From assembly GCF_031451695.1 (NCBI RefSeq), contig NZ_JARWAM010000004.1, positions 1 to 64,000 of the forward strand: 64,000 nt of DNA. The letters are read 5' to 3'. Below, piece after piece: positions 42,971 to 51,158 of the stretch. The position numbers and the translations under genes are program-made. The notes under the pieces are model-generated. The model had not been told where the DNA came from and did not search any database. It saw only the letters and a list, made by a program, of their open reading frames with translations. The first letter of the stretch is position 1; every line of letters begins with the position of its first letter. The stretch is from Franzmannia qiaohouensis (GTDB lineage: Bacteria; Pseudomonadota; Gammaproteobacteria; Pseudomonadales; Halomonadaceae).

Positions 42971-44341
42971 TTATTCATATTGCTGACGGTAGCGACGCAC
43001 GATCAGCAGCGCGATGACGTTCAGGCCCAGCGTGATCACGAATAGCGTCAAGCCGAGCGCAAAGGCGACCAACGACTGCGGGCTGGCGAAGTCCATGTCG
43101 CCGGTCAGTTGATTGACGATGGTCACGGTAATGGTCGAGACCGCCTCGAACGGATTGGCGTGCAGTACCGGGTTATTCCCTGCTGCCAGCACCACAATCA
43201 TGGTCTCGCCGATGGCCCGGCTTGCAGCCAGCAGGAACGCGCCGACGATCCCCGGCAGTGCCGCCGGCAGGACCACCTGGCGAATGGTTTCGGACTTGGT
43301 GGCACCCAGCCCCAGCGCACCGTCGCGCAGCGCCTTGGGCACCTGGGTGATGATGTCGTCCGAGAGAGACGAGACGAATGGGATGATCATGATGCCCATC
43401 ACCAAGCCGGCAGTGAGCGCGCTGGTGGTACGAATACTGATTCCCACTACCTCGCCGAGCCCCGACAAGAAGGGACCAATCACTATTAACGCGAAGAAGC
43501 CATAGACGATGGTTGGAATGCCGGCCAGCACTTCGATGACCGGTTTTGCTACATTGCGCAGCGATGGCGGTGCATATTCAGCCATGTAGATGGCCGTCAT
43601 CAGTCCCAACGGAATAGCCACCAGCAGCGCGATGCTGCTCACCATCAGGGTGCCCCACAATAACGGCAACAGGCCGAATTCGCCCTGTCCGGTATCGCCC
43701 GAGGTGCTGAAGCGAGGATTCCAGGTGGTGCCGAAGAAAAAGTCGGCGGGACTGATGAAACGGAAAAAATTCACCGCCTCACCAATCATCGAAAGCACAA
43801 TACCGATCGTCGTCAAGATCGCCACGCCGGAGCTCAACGCCAGGGCGACCATGATCACACGCTCAATATGGTTTCTGGCTCGCATATGCGGCGTGATCTG
43901 ACGCCTCGACACCACTAGCCCAAGCACTGCCGCTACCGCCATGCTGGCTAGCACGGTCAGGCGCCCGATGGTCTCAAGCCGCGCCTGCTGAGCGGCAGCA
44001 GCCAACTCGAACTGCTGCGGGTCGTTAATATTATTGCCGGCGGCCAAGGCCCCAATACGGCGCATCTGCAACACCATTTCCCGGTCACTGAACGCCGCGG
44101 TCTCGGCGGGCAGTTGCTGAACGACCAGGAACTGCACGATATCGCTGCCGAATACCCCCCACAGCAGCAATAGCAACAGCGCCGGCAGCCCACACCACAG
44201 GGCCACCAGTAGTCCATAGTATCCGGGACGCGAGTGCAGCCGCTGACCGTCGCCGACCACGGCCTTGCTACGCGTCAAGCCGAGCTGATAGGCCAGGGCC
44301 ATGACCACCAGCACGCCTGCCATCAGGGCAAGATTGTTCAT
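42971..44341 (-). CDS. pstC: Phosphate ABC transporter permease PstC
   Basis: Second permease of the phosphate importer, 456 residues, also longer than the E. coli protein (319) by an N-terminal two-segment domain with a periplasmic loop. The permease core carries IYMAEYAPPSLRNVAKPVIEVLAGIPTIVYGFFAL and the ABC contact loop QVPKALRDGALGLGATKSETIRQVVLPAALPGI. The long forms of PstA and PstC occur together in many proteobacteria. It begins 79 nt behind pstS. Confidence 0.94.
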   Translation of the reverse strand: MNNLALMAGVLVVMALAYQLGLTRSKAVVGDGQRLHSRPGYYGLLVALWCGLPALLLLLLWGVFGSDIVQFLVVQQLPAETAAFSDREMVLQMRRIGALAAGNNINDPQQFELAAAAQQARLETIGRLTVLASMAVAAVLGLVVSRRQITPHMRARNHIERVIMVALALSSGVAILTTIGIVLSMIGEAVNFFRFISPADFFFGTTWNPRFSTSGDTGQGEFGLLPLLWGTLMVSSIALLVAIPLGLMTAIYMAEYAPPSLRNVAKPVIEVLAGIPTIVYGFFALIVIGPFLSGLGEVVGISIRTTSALTAGLVMGIMIIPFVSSLSDDIITQVPKALRDGALGLGATKSETIRQVVLPAALPGIVGAFLLAASRAIGETMIVVLAAGNNPVLHANPFEAVSTITVTIVNQLTGDMDFASPQSLVAFALGLTLFVITLGLNVIALLIVRRYRQQYE

Positions 44342-44420
44342 CGTGTCTCCACGCTATTTCGGGCAAAGCCGACGGCGAGAGTGGCCATTGCCACCCCCGC
44401 CGTGAGTTCGATCCTGCCTA

Positions 44421-45434
44421 TCACTCGCCAGTGGCGACGGTACGCGCCTGGAACGCCTCCAGCGCTTGGGCACGCTCCTCTTCGTCCATCGGGATCAGGC
44501 CAGCATCCTCCAACGGACTGCCGTACCCTGAGGTCATTTCATCCAGGAAGAACTCGGTGTACTCGGCCAGGCCCGGAATCTGGTCGAGGTGCTCGCCCTT
44601 GACATAGAAGAACAACGGGCGTGAGACCGGATACTCGCCAGAGCCAATGGTTTCAAGGCTCGGTGTGATGCCATCGACGGTGGCGACCTGCAGGCGATCA
44701 CGGTTCTGGTCGTAGAAGCTCAAACCGAACACGCCGACCGCATCTTCCTGGGCATCAAGACGTGCCAGCGTCTCGGTGTAGTCACCGGCGATCTCGATGA
44801 TGCGGCCATCACCGCGCAGGGCGTCGCAGGCTTCGCCTTCCATGTCGTAGGCGTCACAGCCTTGATGCAGGACCTTCTCCTCAAAGACCTCACGGGTACC
44901 GTGGTTGGAGGCAGGGATCACCAGCACGATTTCCTGGTCGGGCAACGAGTCATCGATCTCAGACCAACGAGAATAGGGGTTTTCAACCGTTTCGCCGTCG
45001 ATATTGAGCTCTGCCGCCGAGGCAGCAAAGACGTGTGCCGGTGTCAGTTCGAAAGACTCCCGGTCGGCGCGCGACGCGAATACGATACCGTCATAGCCGA
45101 ACATCACCTCGAGAATCTCTTCCACGCCATTGGCGTTGCAGCTCTCGATCTCGGCGCTACGGATGGCCCGCGAAGAGTTGGCAATGTCGATGGTGTTTTC
45201 ACCGATACCCTGGCAGAACTGGCGTAGCCCCCCGCCGGAGCCGCCTGAACCTACCACCGGCGTATCGTACTGTGGGAAGGTGGCGCCAAACTCCTCAGCT
45301 ACGATGCTGGCGAACGGCAGCACCGTGGATGAGCCGGCAATCTGGATGGTGTCACGCGCCATGGCGGCGGTGGAGATACCGCTGGCCAGGCCTGCCGCAA
45401 TGGCAATTCCCAAGGTACGCTTGTTGACGTTCAT
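44421..45434 (-). CDS. pstS: Phosphate-binding periplasmic protein PstS
   Basis: Periplasmic phosphate receptor of the Pst importer, 337 residues. The signal peptide (NVNKRTLGIAIAAGLASGISTAAMA) is cut before RDTIQIAG. The phosphate-loop motifs are SSTVLPFASIVAEEFG, GSGGSGGGLRQFCQG and ASNHGTREVFEEKVL. I use the ATG at 45434 with AGAGAGGA eight nt upstream; the GTG two codons earlier is too close to it. A Pho box about 100 nt upstream suggests PhoB control. It belongs to the IAGSS subgroup of PstS-like proteins. Confidence 0.92.
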   Translation of the reverse strand: MNVNKRTLGIAIAAGLASGISTAAMARDTIQIAGSSTVLPFASIVAEEFGATFPQYDTPVVGSGGSGGGLRQFCQGIGENTIDIANSSRAIRSAEIESCNANGVEEILEVMFGYDGIVFASRADRESFELTPAHVFAASAAELNIDGETVENPYSRWSEIDDSLPDQEIVLVIPASNHGTREVFEEKVLHQGCDAYDMEGEACDALRGDGRIIEIAGDYTETLARLDAQEDAVGVFGLSFYDQNRDRLQVATVDGITPSLETIGSGEYPVSRPLFFYVKGEHLDQIPGLAEYTEFFLDEMTSGYGSPLEDAGLIPMDEEERAQALEAFQARTVATGE

Positions 45435-45534
45435 CTTCACGATCCTCTCTGCGTTGGTTACTGGACGGCGCGACGCGCTGACTCCAGTTCAGGTCGGCTC
45501 GGTGCCGATCGCAGGAGTGATCATGCAGGGGTTT

Positions 45535-45553
45535 CGTTGCAGGAATATGACAG
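45535..45553 (-). promoter_or_regulatory. Pho box upstream of pstS
   Basis: On the minus strand CTGTCATATTCCT is followed by GCAACG, giving one perfect and one weaker CTGTNA half-site at 11-bp spacing, with CTGTAGTCG just ahead. The first half equals the CTGTCATATTCCT found in the E. coli pstS box. CATGAT ten nt downstream could be the -10. It lies in the short gap behind the TauE gene. Confidence 0.6.
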
Positions 45554-45556
45554 CGA

Positions 45557-46291
45557 CTACAGCAGCAAACCCAGCGCCGCCAGAGTGGAAAGCGCCATCG
45601 ACGACCAGGTCAGGGCGCGACGGTCGAAGCGGTGTGCGCAGGTATTGGCCAGGGCATTGCCGACCAGCAACCAGGGGAACAGAGTAACGGCGAGGGTCAG
45701 GTGCCAGAGGCGGACCTGCCCCGCCAGGACCAGCGCCAGCAGCGTCATCAACGAGCTGCAGATGAAGTAAGCGGCGAGATTGCCGCGAGCACTATCCGGC
45801 GGCAGGCGGTGCATCAGCATGGCAATGGGCGGCCCGCCAATCGCCGAGACGGTGCCGAAGATGCCCGACAGCACCCCGGCCACGAACAGGCTAACGCGAT
45901 TGACCGGCACGCTGATCCTCAACAGGCTGACCGCCACCGCGCTGAGCACGATCAGGGCAATGGCGTTCTCGAGCAGGGCTAGCGGTGCCGCCAGCAGCAG
46001 CCAGATCCCCAGCACGGTGCCCGGCACCCGCCCCACCAGCGCCGTGCCGATAAAGGTCACGCGCACCTCGTGGCGGTACTTGCCGACCATCATCAGCGAT
46101 ACCGTGAAACCGAACAGGACCAGGATCACCGGCACCAACCGCGGCTCGAGCAGCAGCAGGATCGGCGCACCAACCACCGCCAGGCCAAAGCCGGTGACAC
46201 GCTGCACGAAAGCCCCCACCAACAGCGTCAGGCCGCAGCCAACCCACACCAGCGGAGCCACGTCGAGCGTGACGAACAGTGCCTCAGGCAT
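45557..46291 (-). CDS. TauE/SafE family sulfite or organic-anion exporter
   Basis: A 244-residue membrane protein with about eight hydrophobic segments. It has the family features GAFVQRVTGFGLAVVGAPILLLL near the N-terminus and GVLSGIFGTVSAIGGPPIAMLM in the second half. TauE/SafE members export sulfite, sulfoacetate or similar anions. No sulfonate genes are near, so the substrate is open. Its start overlaps the stop of the Bcr/CflA-type transporter by eight nt, making a two-gene operon. Confidence 0.85.
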   Translation of the reverse strand: MPEALFVTLDVAPLVWVGCGLTLLVGAFVQRVTGFGLAVVGAPILLLLEPRLVPVILVLFGFTVSLMMVGKYRHEVRVTFIGTALVGRVPGTVLGIWLLLAAPLALLENAIALIVLSAVAVSLLRISVPVNRVSLFVAGVLSGIFGTVSAIGGPPIAMLMHRLPPDSARGNLAAYFICSSLMTLLALVLAGQVRLWHLTLAVTLFPWLLVGNALANTCAHRFDRRALTWSSMALSTLAALGLLL

Positions 46292-47471
46292 GCGCGTGGC
46301 GCCCTACCAGCCAACGCAGCGCGACGTTGCCGAAGATCGACACGCCAAGCATGGTCAGCACCATTGGCCACAGGTTCTCGATTTCGAAGGCGCTGACCAT
46401 CACACCGGCGAGACCCGCGGCGCCGAACTTGATGCCACCCATCACCGCAGTGGCGGTAGCGCTGATATGACCGAAGTGATCGAGCAGCAACGACATGGCG
46501 TTGGGCGTGATCAACCCGACCATGCCGGCATAGATCATGATCAGCGGCACCAAGGTATACAGCGAGTCGAGTCCGAGCACGGTGACCGCGACCAGCGCCG
46601 TGGCCGCACCCAGTTGAATGCCCAGCCCCAGGTACATGTTCTGCTGCGGGGTGCGCTTGCCGCGCAGTAGGCGAATATTGACCCAGTTGGAGAGTGCGAT
46701 CACCACCACATTGATGCCAAACACCAGTGGATATAAGGCCGGTGATAGTCCGAAATAGTCGAGATACAGGAACGGCGAGAAGGTCACGAAGGCGAATAGC
46801 CCGGCGAAGGAGGCCGCCACTGCGCAAATGTAGCCCATGCCCTGGCGATGGCGCAGCACGCTGGCATAGTTGGCCAGCACCTGGCGCGGGCTGGCCGCCG
46901 GCAGGCTGGGATCGCGGGTTTCCGGCAACTGGGTGCTTAGTAGCCAGATCAGAAACGCCGCATAGAGCGCCAGGAATACGAAAATCAGCCACCAGTCGGC
47001 GAGGTACAGCAGCCCGCTGCCCACCACCGGGGCCACCAGCGGCGCCAGCATCATGATCATCGCCATGGTCGACATCACACTGGCCGCCTGGCGGCCGCTA
47101 AAGCAGTCGCGCACGATGGCCGCCGAGTTGACCACGCAGGCGCCACCGCCCAATGCCTGGATGAAGCGCCAAACCAGCAGTTCAGGCAGCGACCCCACCG
47201 TAGTGATCATCAGGCTGGCCAGCATGAATACCACCAGGCCGCCAATCAGCACCGGCTTGCGCCCCAGCCGGTCCGACAGCGGCCCGAAGACCAGTTGGCC
47301 GAGGGCGAAGCCGAACAGAAACACGCTGATCGACAACTCAGTATGGTGAATGCTGGCCTCTACCGACGCCGCCAGCCGCGACATTGCCGGCAGATAGGCA
47401 TCAATCGCAAACGGTGCCAGCGCGGTATTTGCCGCCACCAGTAGCGCAACCCGACGAGCATTGAGCGTCAC
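46284..47471 (-). CDS. Bcr/CflA-type MFS drug exporter
   Basis: Twelve-segment major facilitator, 395 residues, of the Bcr/CflA drug:proton antiporter group. The N-terminus has TALAPFAIDAYLPAMSRLAASV. The A-loop motif GPLSDRLGRKPVLIGGL is complete, and RFIQALGGGACVVNSAAIVRDCF is the typical third-helix region. The GTG start at 47471 follows GGAGG. The gene is divergent from tal and precedes the overlapping TauE gene. The substrate (drugs, small peptides or sulfonamides) is not predictable. Confidence 0.9.
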   Translation of the reverse strand: MTLNARRVALLVAANTALAPFAIDAYLPAMSRLAASVEASIHHTELSISVFLFGFALGQLVFGPLSDRLGRKPVLIGGLVVFMLASLMITTVGSLPELLVWRFIQALGGGACVVNSAAIVRDCFSGRQAASVMSTMAMIMMLAPLVAPVVGSGLLYLADWWLIFVFLALYAAFLIWLLSTQLPETRDPSLPAASPRQVLANYASVLRHRQGMGYICAVAASFAGLFAFVTFSPFLYLDYFGLSPALYPLVFGINVVVIALSNWVNIRLLRGKRTPQQNMYLGLGIQLGAATALVAVTVLGLDSLYTLVPLIMIYAGMVGLITPNAMSLLLDHFGHISATATAVMGGIKFGAAGLAGVMVSAFEIENLWPMVLTMLGVSIFGNVALRWLVGRHAHA

Positions 47472-47625
47472 GACGCCTCCTGACGTTGGCAGGCTGCACG
47501 GCCCACCAAGGGTAAAAAAGATAGGAGGCTAAGCTTACCACTTCATTCGGCTAGGCGCAGTCCTCGCCGAGTTGGTAGAGTAATGGTGGTTGCTGCCCAC
47601 CACAGGACTCAGTCAGGACACGCCC

Positions 47626-48561
47626 ATGGATCAGGATAAACTGTCACAGCTCAAGACCATGACCACGGTGGTCGCCGACACCGGCGATATCGAGGCCATT
47701 CGCCGCTTCAGCCCTACCGATGCCACCACCAATCCCTCGCTTATTCTGCAGGCGGCACAGCAGGAGGCGCGTCGTGCCCGGCTGGCCGAACTAGCCCGTC
47801 AGAGCGTCGATATCGACGACGCCCTGGACGCCGTGGCGGTGGAGATCGGTAGTGAAATCAGCGAGCTGGTACCGGGCTATGTCTCCACCGAAGTAAGCGC
47901 CCGACTATCCTTCGACACCGATGCCACCCTGGCTCGGGCGCATTCACTGATCGAGCGCTACGAACGGCGCGGCGTAGGCCGCGAGCGCATCCTGATCAAG
48001 GTCGCCTCGACCTGGGAGGGCATCCGCGCCGCCCAGCAGCTGGAGCGCGAGGGTATCCGTACCAACCTCACCCTGCTGTTCAGCTTCACCCAGGCCCAGG
48101 CCTGTGCCGATGCCGGCGTCACCCTGATCTCGCCCTTCGTGGGCCGCATTCTCGACTGGCACAAGGCCGCCACCCCAGAGGCCGACTTCAGCGGCGACAA
48201 CGATCCCGGCGTGCGCTCGGTCAAGGCGATCTACGAGCACTACAAGGGCCACGGCTACAGAACCATCGTGATGGGAGCGAGCTTCCGCAACTGCGGCGAA
48301 ATCGAGGCGCTGGCGGGCTGTGATCGGCTGACCATCTCGCCCAAGCTGCTCGAGGAGCTAGCCGTCGATCACGGGTCGCTGAGCCGACGCTTAACGCCGC
48401 TGGATGCTGAAACCTCGGCGCCCGAGCCACAGGACGAAGCAGAATTCCGCTGGGCCATGAACGAGGACGCCATGGCCACCGAGAAGCTGGCCGAGGGGAT
48501 CCGCAAGTTCATGGCCGACCAGCGCAAGCTGGAAAGGCTGCTGGGCGAGCTACGTTGCTGA
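47626..48561 (+). CDS. tal: Transaldolase
   Basis: Pentose-phosphate enzyme of the TalB type, 311 residues. It transfers a dihydroxyacetone unit from sedoheptulose-7-phosphate to glyceraldehyde-3-phosphate. The Schiff-base Lys125 is in RILIKVASTWEG, and the signatures DATTNPSLILQA and SPFVGRILDWHK are intact. The ATG at 47626 starts the family N-terminus (DKLSQLKTMTTVVADTGD). It is a single gene, convergent with the STAS gene and divergent from the MFS gene. Confidence 0.96.
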   Translation: MDQDKLSQLKTMTTVVADTGDIEAIRRFSPTDATTNPSLILQAAQQEARRARLAELARQSVDIDDALDAVAVEIGSEISELVPGYVSTEVSARLSFDTDATLARAHSLIERYERRGVGRERILIKVASTWEGIRAAQQLEREGIRTNLTLLFSFTQAQACADAGVTLISPFVGRILDWHKAATPEADFSGDNDPGVRSVKAIYEHYKGHGYRTIVMGASFRNCGEIEALAGCDRLTISPKLLEELAVDHGSLSRRLTPLDAETSAPEPQDEAEFRWAMNEDAMATEKLAEGIRKFMADQRKLERLLGELRC

Positions 48562-48596
48562 GAGGGGTTACTGTACTGACAGGAAGAAGGCTGCGC

Positions 48597-48618
48597 GAGC
48601 CGCTCACTTGAGCGGCTC
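48597..48618. terminator. Perfect hairpin at the 3' end of the STAS gene
   Basis: GAGCCGCTCA (48597-48606), two loop bases and TGAGCGGCTC (48609-48618) form a perfect 10-bp stem. The STAS-gene stop codon (TGA, 48606-48604) is at the tip of one arm. There is no U-run on either side, so it may be a 3' stabiliser or an inefficient terminator shared with tal. Confidence 0.45.
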
Positions 48619-49128
48619 GGCCGCACGCTGGCGCTCGCGCTGCTGGGCTTCGAGCAGCTCCACCAGCGGTTGGAACTCGGAGCGATTGTGCTCGTTCATA
48701 CGCATCAGCGTGCGGTGCGCGTCGAGGATACGCTGCTGCAGGCCGGCCTCGTCGGCCTCGATCTGCGGCAGCTCATCGAGGTCACGCGGCTCACTGAGCG
48801 GCGCCTCGACCAAAGTGAAATAGTGGGAGAAGCCCATCACGTCGAGCATGCGCTGCACATCGGGATGGTCGGCGACGATCGTCGGTGGCTGCTCGACCTT
48901 TCCTTGTACCGCCATCGCCACCTTGGCAAGAAAACCCAGCGCCGTCGAGTCGACGTTGCTGGTATCTCGCAGGTCGATCATGACTGCCTTGAGTCCAGGA
49001 GTATCAGCCAGTCGCTGGACCTGATCGTCCAGGGTAGCGCACAGCGTCAGGCGTACGTCGCCACATAGCTTGAGCACGAAGACGCCAGAATCAAACGCCG
49101 CCTTCAATCGCCCTTCATGCATCATCAT
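48604..49128 (-). CDS. STAS-domain anti-sigma factor antagonist
   Basis: A 174-residue protein with an N-terminal STAS domain (about residues 1-105) of the SpoIIAA/HsbA type. The phosphorylatable Ser would be in LRDTSNVDSTALGFLAKVA. A helical, charged C-terminal tail of about 65 residues (IEADEAGLQQRILDAHRTLMRMNEHN) is not part of the basic domain. Its start overlaps the stop of the PP2C phosphatase gene by 14 nt. By analogy with HsbR-HsbA or RsbU-RsbV the phosphatase would dephosphorylate this protein. Which anti-sigma factor it binds is not visible. Confidence 0.82.
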   Translation of the reverse strand: MMMHEGRLKAAFDSGVFVLKLCGDVRLTLCATLDDQVQRLADTPGLKAVMIDLRDTSNVDSTALGFLAKVAMAVQGKVEQPPTIVADHPDVQRMLDVMGFSHYFTLVEAPLSEPRDLDELPQIEADEAGLQQRILDAHRTLMRMNEHNRSEFQPLVELLEAQQRERQRAAEPLK

Positions 49129-50311
49129 CGTCAAATCCGCTCAACGTCATGATCGTCAGGTCATCCGGAAGCTCATCATAGCCTGGGGCACGCTCGACAA
49201 CGGCATCGTCGTCGTTTTCCGGCACATCACCCAGTGATAGCTTCCCCCTCAGTGCAGCCACATCCTTGCTGGACTGCACCAGACGCTCGAGTTCCTTGAG
49301 CCGACTATCGAGCCCGTCACCGGGCAGGCACTCCAATACCCCGTCCGAACACAACCAGAGTCGGAAGTTCTGCGCGAGCTCACAGCCTAGCGTGGGATAT
49401 TCCACGCCAGGAAACAAGCCCACCGGCATCCCTTCGCCGTCGAGCAGACGCAACCGCTCACCACTAACCAGCATCGGCATCGGTAGTTGAGCGCCGAGCG
49501 AATAGTGCAGGTAGCGACGCTGACGGTCAATCACCCCGACGAACAGGGTCGCGTGCTTGCCGATACCAGCATCCAGCAGTTCGCGGTTGAGCTTACTCAA
49601 CCAGCGCGCAGGGAGATGCTCTGGGTCATGACCATCCCACTGCGCCAGCCAGTGATTGCACAGATACTTCAGCAGTACCGTGACGAACGCCGAAGAAGCG
49701 CCGTGCCCTGACACATCGGCGAAGTAGAACACGCTGTAGCGCTCGTCAAAGCGCTGAAAATCGAGAAAGTCACCGGACAGGTAGAGTGATGGCGCCAGCC
49801 AGTAGTCGCAGCTCACGCCGTTGAGGGTCAGCGGGCGATGCGGCAGCAGCTTGCGCTGAATATGCCCCCCCGCCTGCTGGTCGAGACGCAGCATCGCCAG
49901 ATGGGTCTCGAGATGCTCGTTGAGATCGGCGAGTCGCAGGCGGTCGCGCTCATGCTCCCGCGCCAGGCGATGATTGTCGATCACCTTGTCGATCATCCGT
50001 CGCAGCACGTCGCCATGGCGCAGCGGCTCGACGATGTAGTCGACCAGACCGACATCCACTGCCTTGATCAGCTCGGCGTCCAGCCGCGTATCGCTGACTA
50101 CCAGGGTCGGCAGGCGCTCCGACAGCGCCGCCCATCGGGTCGGTGGCACGGCGCGCACATGCGCCACCGCCAGCAGAGTGTGGTCGGGTAGCTCTTCCGG
50201 ATCGGCCACCGCGACGACGGCGAAGTGGCCCTTGGCAATCATATCGGCCAGCGCATCACGCTCCTCCCCCGGCTGGTCGATGACCCCGATCAAGCGCTTG
50301 TCACTGGCCAT
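49115..50311 (-). CDS. PP2C (SpoIIE-type) phosphatase with a degenerate receiver domain
   Basis: A 398-residue fusion: an N-terminal receiver-like domain (about 1-120), a helical linker (about 110-145) and a SpoIIE/RsbU-type serine phosphatase domain (about 155-395, with LSGDFLDFQRF and FYFADVSGHGASS as metal-binding motifs). In the receiver the usual phospho-acceptor region reads LLAVAHVRAV without the acidic residue. The conserved Lys before Pro is Glu in VDYIVEPL. The receiver probably does not use phosphorylation. It sits nine nt behind mlaA and overlaps the STAS gene. I recall the same mlaA/regulator/STAS order from pseudomonads. Confidence 0.85.
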   Translation of the reverse strand: MASDKRLIGVIDQPGEERDALADMIAKGHFAVVAVADPEELPDHTLLAVAHVRAVPPTRWAALSERLPTLVVSDTRLDAELIKAVDVGLVDYIVEPLRHGDVLRRMIDKVIDNHRLAREHERDRLRLADLNEHLETHLAMLRLDQQAGGHIQRKLLPHRPLTLNGVSCDYWLAPSLYLSGDFLDFQRFDERYSVFYFADVSGHGASSAFVTVLLKYLCNHWLAQWDGHDPEHLPARWLSKLNRELLDAGIGKHATLFVGVIDRQRRYLHYSLGAQLPMPMLVSGERLRLLDGEGMPVGLFPGVEYPTLGCELAQNFRLWLCSDGVLECLPGDGLDSRLKELERLVQSSKDVAALRGKLSLGDVPENDDDAVVERAPGYDELPDDLTIMTLSGFDDDDA

Positions 50312-50320
50312 ATACCACCT

Positions 50321-51121
50321 TCAATCGGCGAAATCGTCATCGGCGAAGTCATCATCATCGAAGTCGAAATCAAAGTCGTCGCTGGCAAATGGGTCGTCAC
50401 CCAGTTCGCCGTCGCTGACTTCATAGCGGCGCTGCTGCAGGTAAGAATCGCGAATGAAGCTGTAGCGATCGCCACGAATCAGCTCCTCGAGGTCTAGCAG
50501 GCTGGCCCGGGTGTCGACCACCTGCACCGCGCGCAGGGCGTTGCGCAGCGCCACGTCATCGACATGGGTAATCGGATAAGTGTACCAGTCCAGCGGCAGG
50601 CCGGCGGTGTCGCGCAGCGTGCTCGGCCCGAGGAACGGCAGCACCAGATAAGCCCCCTCGCCCACGCCCCAGGCCCCCAGGGTCTGGCCGAAGTCCTCGT
50701 CGCGTCCGGTGATCTCCATATGCGTGGCGAAATCCCACAGCCCGCCAATACCCACCGTGGTGTTGATCAGGAATCGTGTTGCAGCGATACCGGCATTGCC
50801 CGGCTTGCCCTGCAGCAGACTATTGAGCGCGGTGCGTGGCTCGCCAAGGTTGGAGAAAAAGTTGCCTACTCCGGTCTGCACCGGCTGCGGCGTGATGGTG
50901 TCGTAACCGCGTGCCACGGGACGCAGGACGGCGCGATCGAGCGCATCGTTGAACACGAATACACGGCGGTTGAAACCTTCCCATGGATCGTCCGGATTAC
51001 GCTCTTGCATGGTTTGGGTGCCAGCGCATCCAGCCAGCACCAGCGCCATCATCAGCGCCGCCGCCAGACGTAGTCCGGCCGCCCACCCATTTCCCCACCC
51101 ACGTCCCTTGCCTTGCATCAT
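50321..51121 (-). CDS. mlaA: Outer-membrane lipid asymmetry lipoprotein MlaA
   Basis: Outer-membrane component of the Mla pathway that removes mislocated phospholipids, 266 residues. A long basic signal peptide ends in the lipobox LAGC (Cys32). Family signatures are NPDDPWEGFNRRVFVFNDALDRAVLRPVARGY, NFFSNLGEPRTALNSLLQGK and GPSTLRDTAGLPLDWYT. The last 25 residues are almost only Asp, Phe and Ala (DDFDFDFDDDDFADDDFAD), an acidic tail absent from E. coli MlaA. It heads the operon mlaA - PP2C - STAS. Confidence 0.93.
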   Translation of the reverse strand: MMQGKGRGWGNGWAAGLRLAAALMMALVLAGCAGTQTMQERNPDDPWEGFNRRVFVFNDALDRAVLRPVARGYDTITPQPVQTGVGNFFSNLGEPRTALNSLLQGKPGNAGIAATRFLINTTVGIGGLWDFATHMEITGRDEDFGQTLGAWGVGEGAYLVLPFLGPSTLRDTAGLPLDWYTYPITHVDDVALRNALRAVQVVDTRASLLDLEELIRGDRYSFIRDSYLQQRRYEVSDGELGDDPFASDDFDFDFDDDDFADDDFAD

Positions 51122-51158
51122 GTCACCCTGTAGTTACCGCTATATTGTAGATGGTTGA

